Of a stretch of DNA of 64,000 nucleotides, positions 41,267 through 49,601 are shown in pieces. The translations under genes and the position numbers were made by a program. How positions within the stretch are numbered: the first letter of the stretch is position 1; every line of letters begins with the position of its first letter. The DNA is from Streptomyces hundungensis. Lineage in GTDB: Bacteria > Actinomycetota > Actinomycetes > Streptomycetales > Streptomycetaceae. Location: positions 1,860,001 to 1,924,000 of the forward strand of contig NZ_CP032698.1 of NCBI RefSeq assembly GCF_003627815.1. The letters run 5' to 3'. The notes beneath the pieces are model-generated. The model ran no database searches. It had not been told where the DNA came from and was given only the letters and a program-made list of their open reading frames with translations.

Positions 41267-42733
41267 ATGTCGAAGCGCGTGCTTACGACCGAGTCCGGCG
41301 CCCCCGTCGCCGACAACCAGAACTCCGCCACCGCCGGCGTCGGTGGCCCCATCCTGCTTCAGGACCAGCACCTCCTGGAGAAGCTCGCGCGCTTCAACCG
41401 TGAGCGCATCCCGGAGCGTGTGGTGCACGCCCGCGGCTCCGGCGCGTACGGCTACTTCGAGGTGACCGACGACGTCACCGGCTTCACGAAGGCCAACTTC
41501 CTCGGCGAGGTGGGCAAGCGCACGGAGACGTTCATCCGCTTCTCCACCGTCGCCGACTCGCTCGGCGGCGCGGACGCGGTCCGCGACCCGCGCGGCTTCG
41601 CGCTGAAGTTCTACACCGAAGAGGGCAACTACGACCTCGTCGGCAACAACACCCCGGTCTTCTTCATCAAGGACCCGATCAAGTTCCCCGACTTCATCCA
41701 CTCCCAGAAGCGCGACCCCTTCACGGGCAAGCAGGAGCCGGACAACGTCTGGGACTTCTGGGCGCACGCCCCCGAGGCCACCCACCAGATCACCTGGCTC
41801 ATGGGCGACCGCGGCATCCCCGCCTCGTACCGTCACATGAACGGCTACGGCTCGCACACCTACCAGTGGACGAACGCCAAGGGCGAGGCATTCTTCGTCA
41901 AGTACCACTTCAAGACGAACCAGGGCATCCGCAGCCTCTCCTCCGAGCAGGCCGCGGAGACGGTCGGCAAGGACGCCAACAGCCACCAGACGGACCTGCT
42001 CCAGGCCATCGAGCGCGGCGTCAACCCGTCCTGGACGCTGTACGTGCAGATCATGCCCGCCGCCGAGGCCGCGGACTACCGCTTCAACCCGTTCGACCTC
42101 ACCAAGGTGTGGCCGCACGCGGACTACCCGCTCCAGCGCGTGGGCCGGCTTGTCCTCGACCGCAACCCGGACAACGTCTTCGCCGAGGTCGAGCAGGCCG
42201 CCTTCTCCCCGAACAACTTCGTTCCGGGCATCGGCCCCTCGCCCGACAAGATGCTCCAGGGCCGCCTGTTCGCCTACGCCGACGCGCACCGCTACCGCCT
42301 GGGCGTCAACCACACCCAGCTGCCGGTCAACGCGCCCAAGGCCGTTCCTGGGGGGAGTGCCGACAACTACGGCCGTGACGGCCTGATGGCGACCCGCAAC
42401 GGCCGCCGCGGCGACAAGAACTACGAGCCCAACTCGTACTCGGGCCCGGCGCAGACGGACGCGGCCCTGTCCGCCCCGCTGGCCATCCACGGCTACACGG
42501 GCACCCACGCCGCCCCGGCCCATGTGAAGGACGACGACTTCTTCCAGGCGGGCGAGCTCTACCGTCTGATGTCGGACGACGAGAAGGCCCGTCTCATCGC
42601 GAACATCGCCGGCGGCCTCTCGCAGGTCTCCCGCGACGACGTCATCGAGAAGAACCTGGCCCACTTCCACGCCGCGGACGCCGAGTACGGCAAGCGCGTC
42701 GAGGAGGCCGTCCGCGCCCTGCGCGAGGACTAG
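41267..42733 (+). CDS. katA: Monofunctional heme catalase
   Basis: A 488-residue small-subunit catalase that disproportionates H2O2. The distal His54 lies in [18 protein letters not shown], the distal Asn in the [14 protein letters not shown] region, and the proximal heme Tyr in [20 protein letters not shown] 41267 has GGAAGG at a normal distance. Its promoter palindrome equals that of the uricase operon, so it is probably co-induced to detoxify peroxide from urate oxidation rather than being a general stress catalase. A hairpin follows the stop directly. Confidence 0.96.
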   Translation: MSKRVLTTESGAPVADNQNSATAGVGGPILLQDQHLLEKLARFNRERIPERVVHARGSGAYGYFEVTDDVTGFTKANFLGEVGKRTETFIRFSTVADSLGGADAVRDPRGFALKFYTEEGNYDLVGNNTPVFFIKDPIKFPDFIHSQKRDPFTGKQEPDNVWDFWAHAPEATHQITWLMGDRGIPASYRHMNGYGSHTYQWTNAKGEAFFVKYHFKTNQGIRSLSSEQAAETVGKDANSHQTDLLQAIERGVNPSWTLYVQIMPAAEAADYRFNPFDLTKVWPHADYPLQRVGRLVLDRNPDNVFAEVEQAAFSPNNFVPGIGPSPDKMLQGRLFAYADAHRYRLGVNHTQLPVNAPKAVPGGSADNYGRDGLMATRNGRRGDKNYEPNSYSGPAQTDAALSAPLAIHGYTGTHAAPAHVKDDDFFQAGELYRLMSDDEKARLIANIAGGLSQVSRDDVIEKNLAHFHAADAEYGKRVEEAVRALRED

Positions 42734-42764
42734 TCGCCGGTTATCAACTCACAGACCGTGCGAG

Positions 42765-42787
42765 GGATTTGACGGGAGGTCAAATCC
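42765..42787 (+). terminator. Catalase terminator
   Basis: GGATTTGAC-GGGAG-GTCAAATCC, a perfect 9-bp stem, is followed by TTT 32 bp after the catalase stop. Confidence 0.8.
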
Positions 42788-42800
42788 TTTGCACAGTCCG

Positions 42801-42956
42801 ATCCGCCGACCCGGATGAGGGGTGGTCGGCGGATATGGACAACCTGAGGATCGCGGCGGTACGGCGATGCCAGTGCGGTGGTGAAGGCGTGAGCGGCCCC
42901 CTTCCTGACCTGAGGGAAGGGATCGACGCCCACGCCAATCGCCGCCGCCGCGATCC
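42801..42956 (+). other. Highly structured intergenic RNA-like region
   Basis: No protein is supported. A 10-bp hairpin ATCCGCCGAC/GTCGGCGGAT is at 42801-42834. A long-range stem pairs GGATCGCGGCGG-TAC-GGCGAT (42848-42868) with its near-complement at 42938-42956. Inside it are CCCTTCC/GGGAAGG (around 42900-42920) and GGCGT/ACGCC pairs. The order of nested stems suggests a folded RNA, either a 3' UTR element or a small RNA, ended by the hairpins at 43045-43125. Confidence 0.4.
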
Positions 42957-43044
42957 CAGAACCTCCCCCCTGAACTCCGCCCGGCGGCGCGAACGTCCTG
43001 TCGCGCCAGCCTCGTTCCGTCGGGCGGTCACAACTCCGCGACCA

Positions 43045-43125
43045 GGGCGCTCCGTTCGGTTTACGGTCCCGAACGGAGTGCCCGAGCATCAAGGCCCCAC
43101 CTGCACGTACAGGTGGGGCCTTGAT
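43045..43125 (+). terminator. Two tandem hairpins, the second a strong intrinsic terminator
   Basis: The first stem (43045-43059 with 43069-43083, GGGCGCTCCGTTCGG) has 15 pairs including one wobble. The second (43088-43103 with 43110-43125, ATCAAGGCCCCACCTG) is a perfect 16-bp stem with a 6-nt loop followed by CTTTT, a textbook intrinsic terminator. It sits over 350 bp after the catalase hairpin, so it must end some other transcript. Confidence 0.8.
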
Positions 43126-43214
43126 CTTTTGCGGGATGCGGAAGGCGCCCGGCGGGCGGGTGACGTCCGCGCCGCGCCGCGGCGTCGTCCGCCGAACGCG
43201 CACCCACGAGCGCC

Positions 43215-43220
43215 TAGGAT
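43215..43220 (+). promoter_or_regulatory. -10 box of a probably leaderless gene
   Basis: TAGGAT lies 7 bp upstream of the ATG at 43228, which would place the first transcribed base at the start codon. Confidence 0.5.
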
Positions 43221-43227
43221 CGCCCCG

Positions 43228-43869
43228 ATGATGGAGACGATCGTGCTCGACATGGGCGAAACACTGCTGCGCGAGGACCGCTACTGGGCGTCGTGGGCCG
43301 ACTGGATCGGCGTGCCCCGGCACACCCTCGCGGCCCTCGTCGGTGCGGTCGTCACCCAGGGCCGCGACCCGGACGACGCGCTGCGCATGGTCAAACCGGG
43401 CATGGACGTCCGTGAGGCCCATCTGGCGCGGGAAGCCGCGGGCCGGGGCGAGCACCTCGACGAGACCGATCTGTACGACGACGTGCGGCCGGCCCTCGGT
43501 GGCCTGCGCAAGCTGGGCGTCCGTGTCGTCGTCGCGGGAAACCGGTCGGCCCGGGCCGGGGAACTGCTGCGCCGTCTCGATCTGCCCGCGGACCTGGTGG
43601 TCACCTCCGACGAGTGGGGCGTCGCCAAGCCCGCGCCCGCCTTCTTCGAGCGGGTCCTTGAGGTCGCCCAGTGCGAACCGCACGAGACGGTCTACGTGGG
43701 CACCCACCCCGGGAACGACGTCTTCCCCGCCAAGGCCGCCGGGCTGCGCGCCGTCCATCTGCGGCGCGGTCCGTGGGGGCACTGGTGGGCCGACGACCCG
43801 GAGGTCGCGGCGGCGGCGGACTGGCGGATCGACTCCCTCACCCAGCTCGCCGCGCTGCTCGCCGACTGA
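43228..43869 (+). CDS. HAD-family hydrolase
   Basis: A 213-residue phosphatase-like protein. HAD motif I is VLDMGETLL, with the usual second Asp replaced by Glu-Thr (DMGET) as in several HAD subgroups. Motif II falls near VVVAGNRSA, motif III Lys in GVAKPAPAFFERV and motif IV in YVGTHPGNDVFPAKAAGL. The substrate is unknown. Two ATGs are adjacent (43228 and 43231), and a TAGGAT -10 box directly upstream suggests a leaderless mRNA. It is isolated from the catalase by about 490 bp with several hairpins, and ends at a hairpin before a convergent lipase-like gene. Confidence 0.85.
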   Translation: MMETIVLDMGETLLREDRYWASWADWIGVPRHTLAALVGAVVTQGRDPDDALRMVKPGMDVREAHLAREAAGRGEHLDETDLYDDVRPALGGLRKLGVRVVVAGNRSARAGELLRRLDLPADLVVTSDEWGVAKPAPAFFERVLEVAQCEPHETVYVGTHPGNDVFPAKAAGLRAVHLRRGPWGHWWADDPEVAAAADWRIDSLTQLAALLAD

Positions 43870-43918
43870 GCGTCAACTCCGCCTCAGCGAGCGCCCGTTG
43901 GACGATATCCGGTGGACC

Positions 43919-43953
43919 GGGGCCCGCCCCTCTCAACGAAGGGGGCAGGCCCC
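43919..43953. terminator. Hairpin terminator between convergent genes
   Basis: GGGGCC-C-GCCCC (43919-43930) pairs with GGGGGC-A-GGCCCC (43941-43953) around a 10-nt loop. Confidence 0.7.
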
Positions 43954-43965
43954 GCTCTCATCCCG

Positions 43966-45159
43966 TCACGGGCTGTTGAAGGTCACCTCGGGGTGGGCGG
44001 CGGTCGGCCCCGCGAGGACCGGTTGGACGCGGCCGCGCAGTTCCTGGTCGAAGAAGGCACCGACGTACGTCCGCACGAGTTCGACGGCGCGGGGCGCGGG
44101 CAGTGCGGGCTGGTGGAGTCCGAAGTGGGCCGCGATGACGGGTTCGTCGGAGAAGGTCAGATGCTCGGCCCCGGCGACGGTCAGCCACCGCTTCCAGCCG
44201 TCAAGGGCGGGCCACATCGCGTCCCAGGTCCTGTCCTTGCCGCCCGGGCGGTGCCCGTCGTCGGCGCCCAGCATCAGGAACGGCCGGCCGTCGAGGCCGG
44301 TCGGCGGGAGCACGTCCCAGAACGCGCCGTCCATGTTCGCCCCGGCGTCGACGCGCCCGTCCCGGGCCATGGCGGCGACGGCCGCGGCTCCGCCGATGGA
44401 GTGCCCGGCCATGCCGATGCGTCCCCCGTCGATCGACCCGGCATGGCGCCAGACCGGGTGTGGCCCGGTCAGCCGGTCCAGGAGGTACGACACGTCCGCA
44501 GCGCGCGCCTCGGTGACCCGGCTTCCCGGGGCGCCGTTCTCCATCGCCGTGCAGGCCACGCAGGTCAGCAGCCGACCGCCGGGAAAGCTGGTGCCGAGCG
44601 ACTCATAGGCGTGGTCGAGGGAAGCCACCACATAGCCGCGGCTCGCGAGTTCCTCGGCGAGCGTGGTGAGGGAGTAGCGGGGGGCGCCGAAACCGGGTGA
44701 GAGCACGATGAGGGGGTGCTTGCCCGGCGCGGGGCGCGCACCGGTCCTCGCATGGGTCCTGGTGGCCTCGACGTCGCCCACCCGCGAGGGATCAACGCCG
44801 AGCTCCTTCAACAGGACCGGGGCCTCGGCGGGCGTGGTGTAGGCGGCGGGGCGGCCGGAGGCGGAGCGGGCCGCCGGGTAGGTGAGGGTGACCATCAGCT
44901 CGCGGTCCTGGCTCGGCACCCAGGGGTCGCGGCGGGAGTGGTCGACGAGGTGGAGGGTGTCGCTGCCGAGGGCGTACGGGCCGGTGGGGCGCGGGAGTTG
45001 GATGGGCTCCGCGCCGATGGACGCACTGCTGGACGCGCCGATGGAAGCGGAGACGGCCGACGGCGTCGGTGCGGCCTGGGCGGCGGTCGCGGCGGCTAGC
45101 GGGGCCGCGAGGGCTAAGGAGAGGGCGACGGCCGTGGCCGTGCGGGAGAGGGTGCGCAT
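43966..45159 (-). CDS. Secreted PAF-acetylhydrolase-like alpha/beta hydrolase
   Basis: A 397-residue protein with a signal peptide (RTATAVALSLALAAPLAAATAAQA) and an alpha/beta-hydrolase core of the platelet-activating-factor acetylhydrolase type. The nucleophile is in MAGHSIGGAAAV; LIVLSPGFGAPRYS supplies the oxyanion region, and an Asp (LMLGADDGH) and His (AEHLTFSD) complete the triad. It probably hydrolyses esters or oxidised phospholipids outside the cell. ATG 45159 has GAGG close by. A short Ala/Ser-rich repeat (SASIGASSSASIGA) follows the signal peptide. No operon partner. Confidence 0.88.
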   Translation of the reverse strand: MRTLSRTATAVALSLALAAPLAAATAAQAAPTPSAVSASIGASSSASIGAEPIQLPRPTGPYALGSDTLHLVDHSRRDPWVPSQDRELMVTLTYPAARSASGRPAAYTTPAEAPVLLKELGVDPSRVGDVEATRTHARTGARPAPGKHPLIVLSPGFGAPRYSLTTLAEELASRGYVVASLDHAYESLGTSFPGGRLLTCVACTAMENGAPGSRVTEARAADVSYLLDRLTGPHPVWRHAGSIDGGRIGMAGHSIGGAAAVAAMARDGRVDAGANMDGAFWDVLPPTGLDGRPFLMLGADDGHRPGGKDRTWDAMWPALDGWKRWLTVAGAEHLTFSDEPVIAAHFGLHQPALPAPRAVELVRTYVGAFFDQELRGRVQPVLAGPTAAHPEVTFNSP

Positions 45160-45358
45160 GGCCTCACGCTAGGCGGGCAGCGCTGCCGTGCACGTCCTCC
45201 CGAAGTGCCGGTCCGGACGCCGGTGGATCAGCCTCTGGGCGGGCCGGGAAGAGGTCCGCGTACGACTTCGGTCGCACGCGGGAGGCTCGGGGTGCCCGGC
45301 CGGTGAGGTTCACCCGGAAGGGCAGCCGGCGGGCCGCCCGGCCGGGTCCAGGACGCGC

Positions 45359-45394
45359 CCCCGGCCCGGGTCGCAGAGGCGATCCGGGCCGGGG
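45359..45394. terminator. Hairpin terminator
   Basis: A 15-bp stem with one wobble pair (CCCCGGCCCGGGTCG / CGATCCGGGCCGGGG) and a 6-nt loop, just downstream of the small gene at 45415-45636. Confidence 0.75.
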
Positions 45395-45414
45395 CTCTCC
45401 CCTGGGGGCGAGGT

Positions 45415-45636
45415 TTAGAGCTTGTCCATGCGGGTGTACGGGCTGACGATTCGGGCTTGGCGAGAGCCGAAGTCGACGAGCATCGCGACGCCGTCCTCGA
45501 CCCCAATGATGGTGCCCAGGCCGAACTGGTCGTGTGTGACCCGGTCTCCCAGGACGAAGTGCTTGGCCGCCGGAGCATCCGGGGCTTTGAAGGGGCTGGT
45601 GGGCAGGTGGCGCCGGGGCGCGGATGGCTTCGTCAT
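45415..45636 (-). CDS. Small protein with UvrD/PcrA C-terminal-like domain
   Basis: A 73-residue protein. After a basic, proline-containing leader it has a compact beta domain, FVLGDRVTHDQFGLGTIIGVEDGVAMLVDFGSRQARIV, very like the Tudor-like fold at the C-terminus of PcrA/UvrD helicases that contacts RNA polymerase. A free-standing copy may bind RNA polymerase or nucleic acid; this is inference. ATG 45636 is used; a GTG two codons earlier is also possible. It is followed by a strong terminator. Confidence 0.75.
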   Translation of the reverse strand: MTKPSAPRRHLPTSPFKAPDAPAAKHFVLGDRVTHDQFGLGTIIGVEDGVAMLVDFGSRQARIVSPYTRMDKL

Positions 45637-45754
45637 CGTCACCCCAGTATGCGCTGTGAAACGGCCGTAAGGGCAGGGCCGACGGGTGACGATGGGGAAT
45701 CGATCCGGTATCCCCGCCCACCAGAACGCATCCCGAGGCAGAAATCGGCATGAA

Positions 45755-45783
45755 TTGACACGCAACCCCGGGGTTGCCAGTGT
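45755..45783 (+). promoter_or_regulatory. Promoter with palindromic operator in the spacer (ArsR type)
   Basis: -35 TTGACA (45755-45760) and a -10 CAGTGT (45778-45783) are separated by 17 bp occupied by a perfect 16-bp palindrome GCAACCCCGGGGTTGC (45762-45777). This is a classical position for an autoregulatory ArsR repressor. Confidence 0.6.
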
Positions 45784-45844
45784 GGAAGGCGAGTGACATA
45801 CCGGACATTGCCGAAGGCACGTCGGAGGCACGTCGGAGGCAGCC

Positions 45845-46648
45845 GTGGACGAGGTCTTCAGGGCGCTGGCCGACACCAGTCGCAGGCGCCTGCTCGACCG
45901 GCTCCGGGCGCGCGACGGACAGACGCTGCGGGAGCTCGGCGAGGGCCTCGCCATGTCGCGGCAGGCGGTGAGCAAACACCTCGCGGTGCTCGAAGCGGCC
46001 GGCCTGGTCACCTCGGCACGGCGCGGCCGGGAGAAGTTCCACCATCTCGACCCAGCGCCGATCCAGGAGCTCTTCGACCGCTGGATCGGCAAGTACGAGC
46101 ACGGCAGGGCCGGCGAGGCCGTCCGGCCGAGGCGGAGCCCGAAGGAGGAACGCCCCATGGACAAGCCCGAGTTCGTCTACGTCATCTACATCCGGGCCAC
46201 CCCCGAGCGGGTCTACGAGGCCCTGACCGACGCCGAGTTCGCCCAGCGGTACTTCGGCGGCTGGGGGCCCAGGTCCGACTGGCGGGTGGGCTCACCGGTG
46301 CTGTGGAAGATGGGCCCGCAGGGCGCGTACGAGGATCTCGGCCAGGCGGTGATGGAGGCGGTGCCGGGCCGCAAGCTGGCGTACACCTGGCACCGTATTC
46401 TTCCGATGCACCGTCAACTCTTTGACAGTGACGCGGAGTTCGAGCGCGCGCGGACCGAGCAGTCCCAGGTCGCCTTCGACATCCAGGCCGCCGAGTCGGC
46501 CTCCCTCGGCGTGAAGCTGACCATCACCCACGACGGTTTCGAGAGCGCGGACAGCGAGATGCTCAAGGGGGTCAGCGACGGCTGGGTGATGATCCTCTCC
46601 ACCCTCAAGACGCTGCTCGAGCAGGAAGGCGGGGACCTCGCCGGTTGA
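45845..46648 (+). CDS. ArsR regulator fused to SRPBCC/AHSA1 domain
   Basis: A 267-residue fusion. Residues 1-95 are an ArsR winged helix (VFRALADTSRRRLLDRLRAR, then LAMSRQAVSKHLAVLEAAGLV), without an obvious metal-binding Cys pair. Residues 105-260 form an AHSA1-type START fold (YIRATPERVYEALTDAEFAQRYFGGW, GWVMILSTLKTLLEQ). Separate ArsR and AHSA1 genes are usually neighbours; here they are one chain, so the START pocket may sense a hydrophobic ligand. GTG 45845 has GGAGG 6 nt upstream, within a 12-bp direct repeat (GGCACGTCGGAG twice). Autoregulation through the palindrome at 45762-45777 is likely. Confidence 0.9.
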   Translation: MDEVFRALADTSRRRLLDRLRARDGQTLRELGEGLAMSRQAVSKHLAVLEAAGLVTSARRGREKFHHLDPAPIQELFDRWIGKYEHGRAGEAVRPRRSPKEERPMDKPEFVYVIYIRATPERVYEALTDAEFAQRYFGGWGPRSDWRVGSPVLWKMGPQGAYEDLGQAVMEAVPGRKLAYTWHRILPMHRQLFDSDAEFERARTEQSQVAFDIQAAESASLGVKLTITHDGFESADSEMLKGVSDGWVMILSTLKTLLEQEGGDLAG

Positions 46649-46670
46649 GGGGGGGGTCAGAGGGAATGCG

Positions 46671-46710
46671 TCCGGCCCCCGTTCCCCAGTGCGGGGGAAC
46701 GGGGGCCGGA
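46671..46710. terminator. Bidirectional 17-bp-stem terminator
   Basis: TCCGGCCCCCGTTCCCC (46671-46687) pairs perfectly with 46694-46710 around a 6-nt loop, between the convergent ArsR fusion and gcl. Confidence 0.85.
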
Positions 46711-46726
46711 CCGTTTCGGGGGCGGC

Positions 46727-48514
46727 TCAGACGGTGAGCGGGCGGATCGCCGTCGGGGCGTGGCCCGGCTCGGTGGCGAGCTCCTCGAACTCGGAGACGT
46801 CGCTGATGTCCGCCGTCTTGCTCATCGAGATGTTGGTGATCCGCTCCAGGATCGCCTCGACGACGACCGGGACGCGGAACTCGGCGGCCAGCTTCTTGGC
46901 CTCCTCGAACGCGGGCAGCAGCTGGTCCGGCTCGGTGACCCGGATCGCCTTGCAGCCCAGGCCCTCGACGACCTTGACGTGGTCGACGCCGTAGACGCCC
47001 AGCTCCGGGGAGTTGATGTTCTCGAACTCCAGGTTGACCTGGAAGTTGATGTCCAGGCCGATCTGCGCCTGACGGATCAGGCCCAGGTAGGCGTTGTTCA
47101 CCAGGACGTGGACGTACGGGATCCTGTGCTGGGCGCCGACCGCCAGCTCCTCCAGCATGAACTGGAAGTCGTAGTCGCCGGACAGGGCGACGACCGGGAC
47201 CTCGGGGTCGGCGGTCGCGGCACCGAGCGCGGCCGGGATGGTCCAGCCGAGCGGGCCCGCCTGGCCGCAGTTGATCCAGTTGCGCGGCTTGTAGACGTGC
47301 AGCATCTGCGCGCCGGCGATCTGGGAGAGGCCGATGGTGGTGACGTAGCGCGTCTCCGGGCCGAATGCCTTGTTCATCTCCTCGTAGACGCGCTGCGGCT
47401 TCATCGGCACGTTGTCGAAGTGCGTACGGCGCTGGAGCGTGGACTTGCGCTCCAGGTGGGAGGCGACCCACGCCGAGCGGTCGGGCAGCTTGCCCGCGGC
47501 CTTCAGCTCCTTGGCGACCTCGACGAAGAGCTCCAGGGCGGCCTTGGCGTCGGAGGCGATGCCGTAGTCCGGGGCGAAGATCTTGCCGATCTGGGTGGAC
47601 TCGATGTCGACGTGGACGAACTTGCGCCCCTGGGTGTAGACGTCGAGCTTGTAACCGGTGTGACGGTTGGCCCAGCGGTTGCCGATGCCGAGGACGAAGT
47701 CCGACTCCAGGAACGTGGCGTTGCCGTAGCGGTGCGAGGTCTGGAGACCGACCATGCCGGCGTTCAGCTCGTGGTCGTCGGCGATGGTGCCCCAGCCCAT
47801 GAGGGTGGGGATGACCGGGGTGTTGGTGATCTCGGCGAACTCGACCAGGAGGTCGGAGGCGTCCGCGTTGATGATGCCGCCACCGGCGACGATCAGCGGG
47901 CGCTCGGACTCCAGGAGGAAGCCGATGGCCTTCTCGATCTGGGCACGGGTCGCGGCCGGCTTGTAGACCGGCAGCGGCTCGTAGGTCTCCGGGTCGAACT
48001 CGATCTCGGTGAGCTGGACGTCGATCGGCAGGTCGATGAGGACCGGGCCGGGACGGCCGGAGCGCATCAGGTGGAAGGCCTGCTGGAAGACGCCGGGGAC
48101 CTGCGCGGCCTCCAGGACGGTCGTCGCGGCCTTGGTGACGGGCTTGGCGATCGAGGCGATGTCGACCGCCTGGAAGTCCTCCTTGTGGATCACCGCGACC
48201 GGGGCCTGGCCGGTGATGCACAGGATCGGGATCGAGTCGCCGATCGCGGAGTACAGCCCGGTGATCATGTCCGTGCCCGCCGGGCCCGAGGTACCGATGC
48301 AGACACCGATGTTGCCCGGGTTGGAGCGCGTGTAGCCCTCCGCCATGTGGGAGGCGCCTTCGACGTGGCGGGCGAGCGTGTGGCCGATGCCACCGCCCTC
48401 CTTGAGCGCCTTGTAGAAGGGGTTGATCGCCGCGCCCGGCACGCCGAAGGCGTGGCTGACGCCTTCGAGCTTGAGGATCTCAACTGCCGCTCGGGCAGCG
48501 GTCATACGAGGCAT
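46727..48514 (-). CDS. gcl: Glyoxylate carboligase (tartronate-semialdehyde synthase)
   Basis: A 595-residue ThDP enzyme that joins two glyoxylates to tartronate semialdehyde with CO2 release. It has the Gcl hallmark Val51 ([13 protein letters not shown]) in place of the catalytic Glu found in nearly all other ThDP enzymes, and the ThDP/Mg motif [17 protein letters not shown] with [16 protein letters not shown]-type acetolactate-synthase architecture is retained. ATG 48514 has AGGAG 7 nt upstream. The paired AllR-type operator lies 70 bp upstream. The product feeds Hyi and GlxR encoded at 39-41 kb, so the pathway is split over distant operons but shares one operator type. Confidence 0.97.
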   Translation of the reverse strand: MPRMTAARAAVEILKLEGVSHAFGVPGAAINPFYKALKEGGGIGHTLARHVEGASHMAEGYTRSNPGNIGVCIGTSGPAGTDMITGLYSAIGDSIPILCITGQAPVAVIHKEDFQAVDIASIAKPVTKAATTVLEAAQVPGVFQQAFHLMRSGRPGPVLIDLPIDVQLTEIEFDPETYEPLPVYKPAATRAQIEKAIGFLLESERPLIVAGGGIINADASDLLVEFAEITNTPVIPTLMGWGTIADDHELNAGMVGLQTSHRYGNATFLESDFVLGIGNRWANRHTGYKLDVYTQGRKFVHVDIESTQIGKIFAPDYGIASDAKAALELFVEVAKELKAAGKLPDRSAWVASHLERKSTLQRRTHFDNVPMKPQRVYEEMNKAFGPETRYVTTIGLSQIAGAQMLHVYKPRNWINCGQAGPLGWTIPAALGAATADPEVPVVALSGDYDFQFMLEELAVGAQHRIPYVHVLVNNAYLGLIRQAQIGLDINFQVNLEFENINSPELGVYGVDHVKVVEGLGCKAIRVTEPDQLLPAFEEAKKLAAEFRVPVVVEAILERITNISMSKTADISDVSEFEELATEPGHAPTAIRPLTV

Positions 48515-48584
48515 GGGGTGCTCCTGCTTCGGCCGGCGAAATCGGCCCGGGCGCGCCACCTGGCCGCGCCGCCATGGAACCGAA

Positions 48585-48620
48585 TTCCGTAATGCGGAAG
48601 TATCATTCTGCTATGTGGAA
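48585..48620. promoter_or_regulatory. Paired AllR-type operator of gcl
   Basis: TTCCGTAATGCGGAA (48585-48599) and TTCTGCTATGTGGAA (48606-48620) are separated by 6 bp, giving the same 36-bp composite as at allR, aceB and hyi. It lies 70 bp upstream of the leftward gcl gene. Confidence 0.75.
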
Positions 48621-48810
48621 GCAATGTAGGACGGCTTCGCCAGCGCGTCAAGGGAGGACCGGGATGCGCGAATCGGCCACACCGCGGTCCTGGTTGATGG
48701 ACCATGGAGCGCGGAGCGCGGGACGGGCGTCCTGGGACGCCGGCCCGCGCGGGGCGCGATCGGTGGCGTGGCGCCCGTGCCGGGACGCGTCATCAGGGAG
48801 GCGGGGGCGG

Positions 48811-49536
48811 ATGAGCGGCGAGGGCGTACCGGTGCGCTGCCCGACCTGTCGGCGCGATCACGTCTATGTGCCGCCGGCCTACCCGTGCGCCTGCGGCACC
48901 CCGCTCGCGCCCCCCATCCAGCGCGGCGCGGCGCCCTCCCCGATCACCCACCGCACCTGGAACGACACCTGGGTCACGGTGCGGTGCCGGGCCTGCGGCC
49001 GGCAGGGCCAGTGGCCGCAGCCCGAGCTCGGCTGTTCCTGCGGGTCGGTGCTGAAGCTCCCGGTGCGGCCCGTGACGGCGCCGCCGCCCCCGGCCGATCC
49101 CCTGCCCCCGGCGCAGGCGCCGCTCCCGAACGCCCGGCCGCCCGGGGCGCGGGCCCGTACGGCGTTCCGGCCCCGCACGATCCGTACCGCGCGCGACGCG
49201 GTGACCACGGCGGCGCTCTATCTCACCTGGCTGGGCTTTGCCGGCGTGCTCCGGGCCGAGCCGGCGTCGGCCTTCGGCATCGACGTGCGCGGGCGGGGCC
49301 TGGTGGCGCGGGTCGACCCGACGACCCGGCCGGCCTCGCTCAAGGCCGTCGAGTGTCTGTGGCTGCACGCGATGACCTCATCGGCGCGCGGCGTCCACTT
49401 CTCCCTCGCGGGGTACACGCCGGACGCCCGACGGCGCGCCGAGGGGCTGTGCCTCCCGCTGTTCGTGCTGGATCTGACGGGGACACCGCAGCCGGTGAAC
49501 GGCGCGGCCCGCCGCCTGGTCTCGACGGGCGCCTGA
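48811..49536 (+). CDS. Double zinc-ribbon protein with nuclease-like C-terminal region
   Basis: A 241-residue protein. Two zinc-binding pairs occur: CPTC with CACG, and CRAC with CSCG. A proline-rich linker follows. The C-terminal 110 residues (ALYLTWLGFAGVL, FGIDVRGRGLVARVDPTTRPASLKAVECLWLHA, LCLPLFVLDLTGTPQPVN) resemble a restriction-endonuclease-like alpha/beta core (an Asp strand followed by a short variable stretch and Lys-Ala-Val-Glu), although canonical PD-(D/E)xK cannot be confirmed by eye. ATG 48811 is chosen because the first CxxC begins ten residues later. I do not know its function. It is divergent from gcl. Confidence 0.7.
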   Translation: MSGEGVPVRCPTCRRDHVYVPPAYPCACGTPLAPPIQRGAAPSPITHRTWNDTWVTVRCRACGRQGQWPQPELGCSCGSVLKLPVRPVTAPPPPADPLPPAQAPLPNARPPGARARTAFRPRTIRTARDAVTTAALYLTWLGFAGVLRAEPASAFGIDVRGRGLVARVDPTTRPASLKAVECLWLHAMTSSARGVHFSLAGYTPDARRRAEGLCLPLFVLDLTGTPQPVNGAARRLVSTGA

Positions 49537-49601
49537 GCCTTCGCCTACGGGACGGCCCGCTCGCGACACCGCCTGCGGGCGGGCCCCCGGACCCACGGGG
49601 G

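Noticed and set aside
43045..43125. Paired hairpins as a possible tRNA or riboswitch
   Set aside because: The stems are long perfect hairpins without cloverleaf geometry or a conserved ligand-binding core; the second fits an intrinsic terminator.
46760..48592. 610-codon open frame on the plus strand opposite gcl
   Set aside because: It is the mirror image of the high-GC3 gcl gene; its translation is Asp/Arg/Leu/Gly-rich with no domain, while gcl on the other strand is unambiguous.
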